A stretch of DNA of 64,000 nucleotides from positions 124,001 to 188,000 of the forward strand of contig NZ_JAEQNC010000007.1 of assembly GCF_016722925.1 (NCBI RefSeq), given 5' to 3'. A program made the translations under genes and the position numbers. How positions within the stretch are numbered: the first letter of the stretch is position 1; the number at the start of each line of letters is the position of its first letter. Origin of the DNA: Phytoamicus setariae. Lineage in GTDB: Bacteria; Pseudomonadota; Alphaproteobacteria; Rhizobiales; Rhizobiaceae. Below the pieces are notes generated by a model. It did not search any database. It was not told where the DNA came from and saw only the letters and a program-made list of their open reading frames with translations. Of this stretch, positions 43,340 to 52,055 are shown piece after piece.

Positions 43340-44116
43340 ATGAACCAGCAGAACCCCAAGGACTGGAAGACCTACGACCAGTTTGCCTACGGCATCGACA
43401 CCAATCGCCTGCCGCCCACCGAGGCGCTCACCGGCACGTCACACGCGGTAACCTTCGAAGATGGCCGCAAGCTGGACCTCGCTCTTTCCTCCGGCCAGGT
43501 CAAGTGGTCGGATGGCGCAGGCGGCGGCGTCGACAAGTCGGAAGTGATCGAGGTCGCACCCGATACCTATTTCATCGAGATCGTCTTCACCTCACGCCCC
43601 AAGGAATCCGAAACGCTGATCCTCAACGTCAAGACCGGTCGGGCGCTGTCGATCTATTCCATCGTGCGTGAAAGGGAACAGTCGATCGGCGAGCCGCAGG
43701 TGGCGCAGATCTTCCGGGCCGGCACAACAGGCCAGGCAGAAGGCTTCAAGCCGGTCGAAACCCGCGACCTGATCGGGCTCAGGGCGCATTTCACCTACAG
43801 CCCCAACCACACCTACGAGCACACCTACCTGTCCACGCAGCGCTATGCCTGGCAATGCCTGGTGGGCGTGCAGCGCGGTCATGGCGACGTCGACCTTGCC
43901 ACCACCTACAAGTTCGATGAGGATCAGTACATCTTCACGTTCCGGGAGTTCAAGATCCCGGTCGCCTCGACCTTCTTCTATAATTTCAGGGATATGCGTT
44001 CGACCGGAAAATTCCTTGGCATTGCCGGCGACGGCTCGATCCAGAACAATCCCGCCGGCGCACATATCCGCAAGGTGTCGATGACCTATTACCTGCCGGG
44101 TCAGGAACCGGTCTGA
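43340..44116 (+). CDS. MoaF-like protein (monoamine-regulon type)
   Basis: 258 residues. Two related beta-rich halves: FAYGIDTNRLPPTEAL with VTFEDGRKLDL in the first, and VETRDLIGLRAHFTYSPNHT with YEHTYLSTQRYAWQCLVG in the second, the latter matching MoaF C-terminal domain proteins (PF10703 and its partner). They look like lipocalin-type barrels. The name does not imply molybdopterin synthesis: the founding gene is in the tyramine-induced moaEF operon. AAGGAGGAATTC gives a strong ribosome site. Its function is unknown. Confidence 0.83.
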   Translation: MNQQNPKDWKTYDQFAYGIDTNRLPPTEALTGTSHAVTFEDGRKLDLALSSGQVKWSDGAGGGVDKSEVIEVAPDTYFIEIVFTSRPKESETLILNVKTGRALSIYSIVREREQSIGEPQVAQIFRAGTTGQAEGFKPVETRDLIGLRAHFTYSPNHTYEHTYLSTQRYAWQCLVGVQRGHGDVDLATTYKFDEDQYIFTFREFKIPVASTFFYNFRDMRSTGKFLGIAGDGSIQNNPAGAHIRKVSMTYYLPGQEPV

Positions 44117-44133
44117 GTCAACGCTATTGAAAA

Positions 44134-44274
44134 CCCCTCCCAAACCCTCCCCACGAGTGGGAGGGCTTAACTTGTCGGACGCGACCTGCCCCGGTGAAGG
44201 TCAGGGATAACGGTGCATGGCATTGAGGGGCTGCGGATTAAGCCCTCCCCCTTGTGGGGAGGGTTTGGGAAGGG
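44134..44274. repeat. Palindromic intergenic element, about 140 bp
   Basis: The left arm (44134-44170) and right arm (44238-44274) are nearly perfect inverted copies of a 37-bp sequence rich in CCCTCCCAAACCCTCCCCAC, separated by 67 bp. Each arm contains its own small hairpin. This type of palindromic element is common between genes in Rhizobiales. It separates the MoaF-like and NTF2-like genes. Confidence 0.75.
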
Positions 44275-44313
44275 TCGTCCCTTCAAAGCCAAGTTACAAG
44301 AAAGGATCTATTT

Positions 44314-44703
44314 GTGCGTACAACCTATGAACTCGTCCGCGATCACTACGCAGCCAATGACCGCAAGGATCTCGAGGGCATGCTGGCCGATATCGCGCCG
44401 GATTGCCGCTGGACGGAGATGGACGGTTTTCCTTGCGCCGGAACCTATGTCGGTCCGGAAGCGATCGTGGAGCATGTCTTCATGCCGCTCGGGGCCGCCT
44501 TCGACAACTACACCTTCACGCTGGAGCGCCTGCTGGATGCTGGCGATGCTGCCGTTGCTGTCGGCAATTACACCGCAACCCATAAGGCGACGGGCAAGGC
44601 GATGAATGTCCGCGTCGTGCACGTCTGGGGCGCATCCGACGGCAAGATCCGTCGCTTCGAGCATTTTACCGATACGCTGCGTGTCGCTGAAGCCATGAAG
44701 TAA
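44314..44703 (+). CDS. NTF2-like/SnoaL-like protein
   Basis: 129 residues with the cone-shaped NTF2 pattern: TYELVRDHYAANDRKDLEGM, then RWTEMDGFPCAGTYVGPEAI, GNYTATHKATGKAMNVRVVH and a final WGASDGKIRRFEHF strand. Such proteins are isomerases, lyases or dehydratases, or small-ligand carriers. GAAAGGA lies 8 nt before the GTG at 44314, which decides the start. It probably belongs with the SDR and MoaF-like genes in a pathway. Confidence 0.78.
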   Translation: MRTTYELVRDHYAANDRKDLEGMLADIAPDCRWTEMDGFPCAGTYVGPEAIVEHVFMPLGAAFDNYTFTLERLLDAGDAAVAVGNYTATHKATGKAMNVRVVHVWGASDGKIRRFEHFTDTLRVAEAMK

Positions 44704-44720
44704 CGCTGTCTACAGCGGTC

Positions 44721-44845
44721 GCCCCTCATCCGGCTGCCGCCACCTTCTCCCCGCCTGCGGGGAGAAGGGACTTGTGGCGCTGCTGGTGCTCCCAGCGTCC
44801 CCTCTCCCCGTCCTTACGGGGAGAGGGGCAGGGTGAGGGCAAGAG
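44721..44845. repeat. Rhizobial palindromic intergenic repeat
   Basis: GCCCCTCATCCGGCTGCCGC opens a 33-bp block repeated in inverse orientation at 58193-58225. It is followed by two hairpins, CTTCTCCCCGCCTGCGGGGAGAAG and CCTCTCCCCG-TCCTTA-CGGGGAGAGG. It lies between the convergent NTF2-like and AraC genes and may also end transcription. Confidence 0.8.
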
Positions 44846-44861
44846 GACAGGATTGATAATC

Positions 44862-45794
44862 TTAGCCAACCCCTGCGCTACGGCGAAAATCGCGCGGCGA
44901 TATCTCGAAGCGCTGCCGGAAGGCACGGGAAAAATGTGCGCTGGAGGAAAAGCCGAGTGAAAAGGCGATGGCAGAAATCGAGCGTGCCGCGCATCCCGCC
45001 GAGCCCAGATCGGCCCTCGCCCGCTTCAACCGGGCTTCCCAGATGAACTGCGATGGCGTGACACCTTGCGTCTCGAAGGCGCGGAAGATGTAACGCGGCG
45101 TGCAGCCCATGCGCGCCGCAATCTTTTCCACCGAAAGATCCGGCTGTTCCAGATGCGTTTCTATGAACACCTTTGTCCTTGTAAGCAGCACGTCCAGCGA
45201 CTTCGCCCGCACCTGTCCCGGTGTTTCAGCCTCGACGATCGGGCGAACCATTTCCACCAATGTCCGGCCGAGATTGACGCGGCTCGCCTCATCCAGCCGG
45301 CCCGCTTCGCGCAGGCTCGATTGCATGGTCGACAGGAGGACATGCCAGAGACCACCCAGCGCCCCGTGCGGCAACCTCGGCGTCAGCAGCGACGCCAACG
45401 CGACGCGAGAAAATGCATGGCGTGGCACCTGCAGCATCATCAGCCGCACATGCGTGCGATTGATCAGCGTATAGGCTTGCGTCGGGTCGTAGAGCACGGG
45501 CATGCCGTCACCGAAGTCGACGGTGCGGCCGCCCTGGGTGATCAACGACGATCCCTCCGCCTGGATCAGCAGTTTCAGCGAATCTGGGTCGTGACTGGCG
45601 CGCACCACCCGCTCCCCGAACACAGCGTGCGACCCGGCTTCGAGTTCCGAGACCCGGGCTTCGCCCAGCACAGCCGAGGTCAGACGCCGGGCATGAGCAG
45701 GCGCCTGCGGAAAATGCAGCCGCACATTGCCGAACAGCTTCTGGGCCAGAACCGGAAAATCCGGTCCATCGGCGATTTCCACTGCCACACCCAA
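44862..45794 (-). CDS. AraC-family regulator, last gene of the liv operon
   Basis: 310 residues. An N-terminal AraC_binding_2-type domain (FGERVVRASHDPDSLKLLIQ; GGRTVDFGDGMPVLYDPTQ) precedes the HTH pair (LSVEKIAARMGCTPRYIFRA and ISAIAFSLGFSSSAHFSRAF). FeaR, which controls phenylethylamine breakdown, has this layout. A TTG at 45794 with AGGAG 7 nt upstream is the best start; GTG at 45788 is an alternative. It follows livF by 9 bp on the same strand, so it is cotranscribed with the transporter. Confidence 0.85.
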   Translation of the reverse strand: MGVAVEIADGPDFPVLAQKLFGNVRLHFPQAPAHARRLTSAVLGEARVSELEAGSHAVFGERVVRASHDPDSLKLLIQAEGSSLITQGGRTVDFGDGMPVLYDPTQAYTLINRTHVRLMMLQVPRHAFSRVALASLLTPRLPHGALGGLWHVLLSTMQSSLREAGRLDEASRVNLGRTLVEMVRPIVEAETPGQVRAKSLDVLLTRTKVFIETHLEQPDLSVEKIAARMGCTPRYIFRAFETQGVTPSQFIWEARLKRARADLGSAGCAARSISAIAFSLGFSSSAHFSRAFRQRFEISPRDFRRSAGVG

Positions 45795-45803
45795 GACCGT
45801 CTC

Positions 45804-46514
45804 CTACTGTGCCAGATAGGCCCGATGCAGAATGTCGGGCTCGTCGATCAGCTTGCCGGGAGCGCCAGAAAACGTCAGGCGTCCGCGCGACATCACGTTG
45901 GCCTCATCAGCGAGCTTCAGCGCAATATGGGTAAATTGCTCGATCAGCAGGATGCCCGTGCCCTGCTCCGCAAGTTTGACCACCACACCCATCAGTCGCT
46001 TGACGATCAGCGGCGAAAGGCCCAGCGACATCTCGTCGGCAAGGATGAATTTCGGCCGCGCCACCAGCGCCTGGCCGAGCGCCAGCATCTGTTGCTGGCC
46101 GCCGGACATCGAACCGGCCTTCTGCGCCTTGCGTTCTGCAAGCTCCGGAAAGATGCCGTAGACATCTGCGACCGCCTCTTCCGCAACAGAAGCCTTGTGA
46201 CCAAAACCGGCGGCAAGCAGGTTGTCGTGAACGGAAAGCCCGGCCAGCACCCTATGCCCCTCCGGCACGGCGGCGAGGCCGGCGGCGCGGATCACCTCGG
46301 GCGCCTTGGCGCTGACCAACTGGCCGTCGATCTCGACGGTGCCGCCCTCGACCGGCAAAACCCCGGCCAGCGCCAGAACCAGCGAACTCTTGCCGGCGCC
46401 GTTCGGTCCGAGCAGTGCCGTGATCTTGCCGGCCTCCAGCGTCAGCGACAGATTGTCGACCGCCAGCTTGTTGCCGCGACGGACGGAGAGATTGTTGATG
46501 ACAACACGGCTCAT
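45804..46514 (-). CDS. LIV-type ABC transporter ATPase LivF
   Basis: 236 residues. Walker A is GPNGAGKSS, signature MSGGQQQML, Walker B FILADEMSLGLSP. LivF-type length. It energises import with LivG, LivM, LivH and the binding protein upstream in the operon. Its start overlaps the livG stop by 4 bp. Substrates of LIV-type systems range from amino acids to aromatic acids and amides; its neighbours suggest an aromatic or amine compound. Confidence 0.93.
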   Translation of the reverse strand: MSRVVINNLSVRRGNKLAVDNLSLTLEAGKITALLGPNGAGKSSLVLALAGVLPVEGGTVEIDGQLVSAKAPEVIRAAGLAAVPEGHRVLAGLSVHDNLLAAGFGHKASVAEEAVADVYGIFPELAERKAQKAGSMSGGQQQMLALGQALVARPKFILADEMSLGLSPLIVKRLMGVVVKLAEQGTGILLIEQFTHIALKLADEANVMSRGRLTFSGAPGKLIDEPDILHRAYLAQ

Positions 46515-47227
46515 GCCAGTTCCTCCACGCCGAGATAGACGGCCCGGACGCGCGGATCGCTGAGCACCTCGCGCGTCGGCCCCGATGTGACGAGCGAACC
46601 GAAATCGAGCACCATGGTCGACGAACAGACCGCCTGAATAAGGTCGACGTCGTGGTCGATCAACAGCGTCATCGCACCATTGAAGGCATGAATATCGGAG
46701 ATGGTCCGACGCAGGATTTCAACTTCATTCTGTGACAGGCCGGCGCCCGGCTCGTCGAGCATCAGCACCTTGGGTTTCCCTGCAGAACATCGGGCGATCT
46801 CGGTCATGCGGCGCTGGAAAGCGTTCAGACCCGCTGCCTTGGCACGCCTGACTGCCGACAGACCGGTGAATTCCAGCGCGGCGGACAGATGCCGCTCCCG
46901 CTCCTGCGAGCCCAGCGACAGGTTGTCGAGCACGGCGCCGACATTGTCCTCGACCGTCAACTCATCCACCACCTGTTCCTTCTGGAAGGAGCGTCGCAGG
47001 CCCCAGCGACTGCGCCTGTGGGGCGAAAGGGCCAGAACCTCGGTACCGAAAGCGTTGATCGAACCGGATTTCGGCACCACGAAGCCCGAGAGAACATTGA
47101 GGAAGGTGGTCTTGCCGGCGCCGTTCGGCCCGATGATGCCAACCACCAGATCGGAGAGATCGACAGTCACATGGTTGAGCGCGGTAACGCCACCGAAGGC
47201 GACGGATATATCGCGGATCGCAATCAT
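46511..47227 (-). CDS. LIV-type ABC transporter ATPase LivG
   Basis: 238 residues. Walker A GPNGAGKTT, Walker B VLMLDEPGAGLS. The usual LSGGQ signature is unusual here, reading LNAFQRRM, so the ATPase signature has diverged. Start and stop overlap livM and livF by 4 bp each. Cytoplasmic subunit of the first transporter. Confidence 0.9.
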   Translation of the reverse strand: MIAIRDISVAFGGVTALNHVTVDLSDLVVGIIGPNGAGKTTFLNVLSGFVVPKSGSINAFGTEVLALSPHRRSRWGLRRSFQKEQVVDELTVEDNVGAVLDNLSLGSQERERHLSAALEFTGLSAVRRAKAAGLNAFQRRMTEIARCSAGKPKVLMLDEPGAGLSQNEVEILRRTISDIHAFNGAMTLLIDHDVDLIQAVCSSTMVLDFGSLVTSGPTREVLSDPRVRAVYLGVEELA

Positions 47228-48246
47228 TGGCTGGCCTCCTTCTTTCCGAACAGTCTGGAGACAAGGTCAGTCAGTTGCCCGGCAATGCCGCGTGGCGCGG
47301 TCATCAGCGCATGGATCAGTGCGGCACCGAAGATGATATAGGCCGCGTCACCGCTGACACCGATGTCGTTGAGAAGCGCGGGCACGAAGCGATAGAGCAA
47401 TGCGGCGATGACCGCGCCATACCAGTGCCACGCGCCGCCGACGATCGTCAGGGCAAAGATCATCACCGACTCCGCCGGCGGAAACGAGCGGGCGTCGAGC
47501 ATTTGTAGATTTCCAGCAAGCAGGCCGCCAGCAACACCGGCAAGGAACCCGGAAAGCGCAAAGCCCCAGATCTTGTAGAAAGTGACGTTGATACCGACGG
47601 CCATCGCCGCCGCTTCGCTTCTGCGGATCAGCGCCCATGCCCGCCCCGGCTTGCCACGCTCATGCAGTTGGATCAGCAAGAAACCGAGAAATGCCACACC
47701 CACGCAGTAGCGGAAATAGGCCTCATCCGACTGCGCCAGCCAGGGGCGTGGCATGTAGGATAGCGATTTCACCGCAAAGCCGAGAAAGCCGTCGCCGCCG
47801 TTCGGAAACTGGATGACATTGATGAGGATGCCGAAGCCGCCAGCCGCCATCAACGTCACCAGCGCCAGATAAAGCCCGCGCATCCTGAGCGCCGGATAGG
47901 CAAAGATCATGCCGACGACCGCGGCAATGATGCCGCCGGCAAGGATGTTGAGCTCGAACGGCAGGCCCGCACCATAGGCGAGCCGCAGCGCCACCCAGCC
48001 GCCACAGCCCATGAAGGCTACCTGCGCCAGCGACACCTGACCGAGTTTGCGATAGAGCAGCGCGATGCTGGCAGCCGTGAGCGCATAGATGACGACCGAG
48101 GTCATCACCTTCAGCCACAAGGCTGCGGCAACCATCGGCAGCACGATGGCGACCGCGAGCACGGCAAGCAGCGGCCATGCGGTTGTGGGTGTAAATTTGC
48201 GGCTTTCGCCAGTGTTGCTACGGGACATGCGGGTTGCGATTTCCAT
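47224..48246 (-). CDS. LIV-type ABC transporter permease LivM
   Basis: 340 residues with about nine to ten membrane segments; RKLGQVSLAQVAFMGCGGW and AYPALRMRGLYLALVTLMAA are LivM hallmarks. ATG 48246 shares one base with the livH stop (TGATG), supporting this start over an upstream frame. Pairs with LivH to form the channel. Confidence 0.92.
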   Translation of the reverse strand: MEIATRMSRSNTGESRKFTPTTAWPLLAVLAVAIVLPMVAAALWLKVMTSVVIYALTAASIALLYRKLGQVSLAQVAFMGCGGWVALRLAYGAGLPFELNILAGGIIAAVVGMIFAYPALRMRGLYLALVTLMAAGGFGILINVIQFPNGGDGFLGFAVKSLSYMPRPWLAQSDEAYFRYCVGVAFLGFLLIQLHERGKPGRAWALIRRSEAAAMAVGINVTFYKIWGFALSGFLAGVAGGLLAGNLQMLDARSFPPAESVMIFALTIVGGAWHWYGAVIAALLYRFVPALLNDIGVSGDAAYIIFGAALIHALMTAPRGIAGQLTDLVSRLFGKKEASQ

Positions 48247-49118
48247 CAGTCCGCTCCTGCGAAAGTCAGCTTCCGGCCGCGCTGCAGCCACATCAGCACG
48301 AGGATCGCGACGATGAAGGGAGACGCGACGCGAAACGGCGCGAGCGGCTTATAGAGTGTCAGGAAGCTCTCGATGATGCCGATTGCCAGCCCTGCAAAAA
48401 ATGTCACCTTGATCGAGGTCAGTCGTCCCACCACGGTCGTGGCGATGATCGGGATGACGATGAAGGTCAGCACGGCGGGATCGAGCCGCACGAGATCGCC
48501 GAACAGCATGCCGGTGACGCCGGCGAGGAAGCCGGAAAAGCCCCAGGCGACCGTCTCGACCTTGCGGATCGGCGTGCCGAGCACGGCCGCGAGCTGCCGG
48601 TCGTCGGCAAGCGTCCGCATCATCAGCCCAAGCCGTGTTCTGGTCAAAAAGACCCCCATGCCTGCGGTGACAACGATGCCGGCGACAAGGGCCAACACGC
48701 GTGTGCCAGTCATCCGAAGACCGAAAAAGGAAACGGAAACGCCGTCAAACGCCAGTGTCAGCTTTCTCGGATTGACGACCCAGATCAGGTTCATCGCGCC
48801 GAGGATGGCGATGCCGAAGCCCAATGTGGCGACGGCCTTGACCACCGGTTCGCGATGCGAAAGGCCGGGCGCGATCAGCACGCCATAGCCCATCGACAAG
48901 GCCACGCCGATGACAAGGCACGCAAACCACGCCACCGGTTCGGGATATCCCCATTGCAGCACCTGCCAGGCACTCATGGCCCCCAGCGCGCCGATCGCCC
49001 CATAGGCGAAGTTGAGAACGCCGGTCGCGCGGTTGAGAAGAACCAGACCGACCCCGCCGAGGGCGTAAAGCGCGCCCACGGCCAGACCGGATACCAGGAA
49101 CATTCCATAAGCACCCAT
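48246..49118 (-). CDS. LIV-type ABC transporter permease LivH
   Basis: 290 residues, about eight membrane segments. FLVSGLAVGALYALGGVGLV near the start and RTRLGLMMRTLADDRQLAAVLG (the EAA-like loop) near residue 165 are LivH features. It lies 12 bp after the binding protein gene. Confidence 0.92.
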   Translation of the reverse strand: MGAYGMFLVSGLAVGALYALGGVGLVLLNRATGVLNFAYGAIGALGAMSAWQVLQWGYPEPVAWFACLVIGVALSMGYGVLIAPGLSHREPVVKAVATLGFGIAILGAMNLIWVVNPRKLTLAFDGVSVSFFGLRMTGTRVLALVAGIVVTAGMGVFLTRTRLGLMMRTLADDRQLAAVLGTPIRKVETVAWGFSGFLAGVTGMLFGDLVRLDPAVLTFIVIPIIATTVVGRLTSIKVTFFAGLAIGIIESFLTLYKPLAPFRVASPFIVAILVLMWLQRGRKLTFAGAD

Positions 49119-49130
49119 TGCAGGTTCCGA

Positions 49131-50387
49131 TCAGTCTTGAGCGATCCCGAGCTCTTTTTCCTGAGCCCGGATCGGATCGAGATAAGCGCTGTCAACGTCG
49201 GTGCACTGGCTTACCTGCTTGAAGCCGCCCTCGACCAACTGCATCATGATGTTGGCGTGGTTGGGCATATGGCGGTCGCCGTGACCGACATAATACGGGC
49301 CGCAGAGCAGATCCGACGTCTGGTTGTTGATGTTGCGGATCGCCTCGGTAGCGCTAGCGCGGTCGATCTTGGCGGGATCGAGCTTCAGCATCGCGTCGAC
49401 GAAGAAGCGCGCCGAAAGGTAGCCGGCCTGACTGAACGTATCGCGCGGATCACTTTCCGCCGCATGCTTGTCCATGACCGCGCGCCAGTTGGTGGCGTCA
49501 GGGCCGGTGCCGTCGATCGGGTTGAGTTCGGCGTTGACATACATCGTACCTGCCCATGCCGGTCCCAGCAGGCCGGGCACATCGGCATCATAAAGCGGCG
49601 TGGACGAGATCCACTTGTACTGGTCCTTGGTTCCGGATTCGGTCACCACCTGCAGGAAGGCGGCAGCCATGCCGGCCGGCAGGTTCATCAGCACCGTATC
49701 GGCGCCCGAAGCAACGGCTTCCAGATAGGCGGAATTCATGTCCGCAGTGCCCGGATCGAGCAGCACGCTCGAACCTGTCAAACCCTTTGCCTGCATGTAC
49801 TTTTCCATCCAGCCGCAGGAATACGGACCGACACTGGGAATGGTCACGCCGATGCAGACGACATTCTTGGAGCCGAGATTGGCGACGGCCCATTGCGCCG
49901 CACCGACGACCGAAGGCAGCGGGCCTTCGTTGGTCGAAACGATATTCCGGGACTCGAAGCATTCAGCCACGGCGCATGCTGCCGCCATCGACATCACGTT
50001 CTCGTCCGCATAGAGCTTGGCATTGACGCCCATCTCGACGAACGACCCGCTGGCGACCAGCGCCACGACCTTCTTGTCCTTGACCAGCTTGGTCGCGACC
50101 TGACCGGCGACTTCCGGATTCCACTGGTCGTCCTCGACGAGATATTCGATCGGCCGACCGTTGATGCCACCATTCTCGTTGACGCAGTTGAAGTAAGCTT
50201 TGGCGGCATCGGCCGAAGACGAGAAATCATCAGGGCCGGTCTGACCGACAACGGCGCCGACGAGGATCGGATCGCCCTCGGCCTTCTTGCCGTTGTTGAG
50301 CCCGCAGGTGGGGGCCGCCCAGGCGCTGGCGCCAGTCGCAATGATAAGGCCCGCCGTTGCGGCAAGCAGATAGGCTGTGCGTTTCAT
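49131..50387 (-). CDS. LIV-type ABC transporter substrate-binding protein
   Basis: 418 residues. A signal peptide (AYLLAATAGLIIATGASAWA) is followed by the Peripla_BP_6 fold: PILVGAVVGQTGPDDFSSSA, NENGGINGRPIEYLVEDDQW and a hinge region. It delivers the substrate to LivHM in the periplasm. GGAGGAAAGA precedes ATG 50387. Ligand not predictable; the operon partners suggest an alcohol or aldehyde precursor. Confidence 0.92.
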   Translation of the reverse strand: MKRTAYLLAATAGLIIATGASAWAAPTCGLNNGKKAEGDPILVGAVVGQTGPDDFSSSADAAKAYFNCVNENGGINGRPIEYLVEDDQWNPEVAGQVATKLVKDKKVVALVASGSFVEMGVNAKLYADENVMSMAAACAVAECFESRNIVSTNEGPLPSVVGAAQWAVANLGSKNVVCIGVTIPSVGPYSCGWMEKYMQAKGLTGSSVLLDPGTADMNSAYLEAVASGADTVLMNLPAGMAAAFLQVVTESGTKDQYKWISSTPLYDADVPGLLGPAWAGTMYVNAELNPIDGTGPDATNWRAVMDKHAAESDPRDTFSQAGYLSARFFVDAMLKLDPAKIDRASATEAIRNINNQTSDLLCGPYYVGHGDRHMPNHANIMMQLVEGGFKQVSQCTDVDSAYLDPIRAQEKELGIAQD

Positions 50388-50455
50388 TCTTTCCTCCTCC
50401 AGTGTATATGCTTGCCGGTCCACCTCCCGTGGGCCGGGTGTGATTGCCTGATCGC

Positions 50456-52051
50456 TCAGGCCGAGATCGTCTTGCCGGTCATGAAGGACGCGGCGCGCGC
50501 TGCGATCATCATGGTTGGCGCATTGGTATTGCCGGAAACCAGCGTCGGCATGATCGAGGCGTCGGCAACGCGCAGCCCCTCGATGCCATGCACCCTAAGA
50601 TCGGGACCGACCACGGCCGTCCGGTCGTCGGCACGGCCCATCCTGGCCGTCCCCGATGGATGGAACACGGTCTTGGCCGTTTGCCGGATGTAGTCGCGCA
50701 GAGCTGCCGGGTCCTTCTCGACACCGGGTTTGGGTAGGACGCGGCGCTTGACGAGTTTCGCCAGAGCCGGCGCCTCGAGAATGCGGATTGCGGTTTCCAC
50801 CCCCCGCACCAGCGTCTCGATATCGGCTGGGTCCGAGAGCGCATTGGCGTTGAACAACGCACCTTCGCGCGGGTCCGCCGACTTCAGCCTGACGGTGCCG
50901 CGCGACCGCGGACGCAGGAAACAGGGTCCGATCGACAGGCCATGGCCGGGCTCGGGGTCGCGATCGGCAAAGCCGACCAGCACCGGCAGGACATGGAACT
51001 GGATATCCGGCTGACCGGTGCCCACTGTGTCGACGAAGCCCCCGCTCTCGACCACATTCGAGCTTAACAGGCCGCGATGGCTGACAAGATATTTCAGCAT
51101 GTGCATGGCCGCACGGAGGCCCTGATCCTCGCCGAAAATCGAGATCGGATCGCGGGTCTCGCCCTGAACAGGCACTTCCAGATGGTCCTGGAAATTCGAT
51201 CCGACGCCGGGCAGATCGGCGATGACGGGAATGCCGAGGCTGGCGAGATGGTCTGCATCGCCGATACCGGAAACCTGCAGGATCTTCGGTGTAGCGATTG
51301 CGCCAGCCGTCAGGACAATTTCCCTGGAGGCGCCGATCTGCGTGCCGTCAAGCAGTTCGACGCCAGTGGCGCGCTTGCCGGTAAACAGGATACGGCCGAC
51401 CTTTGTCTCGGTCATCACCTTGAAATTGGGGCGCTTCTCCGCGTCGCGCAGGAATGCCATTGCCGAACTCCAGCGACGGCCGTTGCGCGTGGTGCTCTGG
51501 TAGAAGCCGACGCCTTCCTGCTGCTCGCCATTGAAATCGGGGTTGAGCGGCAGGCCGATTTCGGTGGCGGCCTTGACGAAGGCTACGTTGAGCGGATGGC
51601 GGTGGCGCGGATCGGAAACCGAAAGCGTACCTTTGGTGCCGTGATACTGACCATTCAGCCGGTCGTTGCTTTCAAGCGACCGGAAGGCCGGCAACACGTC
51701 CTCGTAAGACCAGCCCTGGCACCCCATCTGCGACCAGGTGTCATAGTCGTTGCGATGGCCTCGCACATAGATCATCGCATTGATCGAACTGCCGCCCCCC
51801 AGCACGTTGCCCTGCGGTACGATCTGCGGCCGGCCGTTGAGCCCCTTCTCGGGCTCGGACATATAGGGATGGATGTCGATACCTTTGCCGATCACCTTGA
51901 AGAAGGTCGCCGGGATATGAATCCAGGGATCCTTGTCGCGGCGGCCGGATTCGATCAGCAGCACCTTGTGCGCAGGGTTTTCGGATAGCCGGTTGGCGAG
52001 CACGCATCCGGCGGATCCGCCGCCAACAATGATGTAATCGTAAGTTTCCAT
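50456..52051 (-). CDS. GMC-family FAD alcohol dehydrogenase
   Basis: 531 residues of the choline-dehydrogenase-like GMC family. The FAD motif is IIVGGGSAGCVLANRLSE, GMC signature 1 is NVLGGGSSINAMIYVRGHR, and the active-site pair is His in FHPSGTARMG and Asn in SGNTNAPTMM near the end. It oxidises an alcohol to an aldehyde, which the aldehyde dehydrogenase encoded 4 bp upstream would take to the acid. Not BetA: no BetB/BetI/BetC context. Likely substrate is imported by the following ABC transporter. Confidence 0.91.
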   Translation of the reverse strand: METYDYIIVGGGSAGCVLANRLSENPAHKVLLIESGRRDKDPWIHIPATFFKVIGKGIDIHPYMSEPEKGLNGRPQIVPQGNVLGGGSSINAMIYVRGHRNDYDTWSQMGCQGWSYEDVLPAFRSLESNDRLNGQYHGTKGTLSVSDPRHRHPLNVAFVKAATEIGLPLNPDFNGEQQEGVGFYQSTTRNGRRWSSAMAFLRDAEKRPNFKVMTETKVGRILFTGKRATGVELLDGTQIGASREIVLTAGAIATPKILQVSGIGDADHLASLGIPVIADLPGVGSNFQDHLEVPVQGETRDPISIFGEDQGLRAAMHMLKYLVSHRGLLSSNVVESGGFVDTVGTGQPDIQFHVLPVLVGFADRDPEPGHGLSIGPCFLRPRSRGTVRLKSADPREGALFNANALSDPADIETLVRGVETAIRILEAPALAKLVKRRVLPKPGVEKDPAALRDYIRQTAKTVFHPSGTARMGRADDRTAVVGPDLRVHGIEGLRVADASIMPTLVSGNTNAPTMMIAARAASFMTGKTISA

Positions 52052-52055
52052 CGGC

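Noticed and set aside
43340-44116. Molybdenum cofactor biosynthesis role for the MoaF-like gene
   Set aside because: The family name comes from the monoamine regulon, and no molybdopterin gene is nearby.
44134-44274. Insertion sequence
   Set aside because: No transposase frame lies between the arms and the form fits common rhizobial palindromic repeats.
48234-50693. 819-codon open frame on the plus strand
   Set aside because: It is antisense to livH and the binding protein gene, has no family motif, and is explained by GC-rich third positions.
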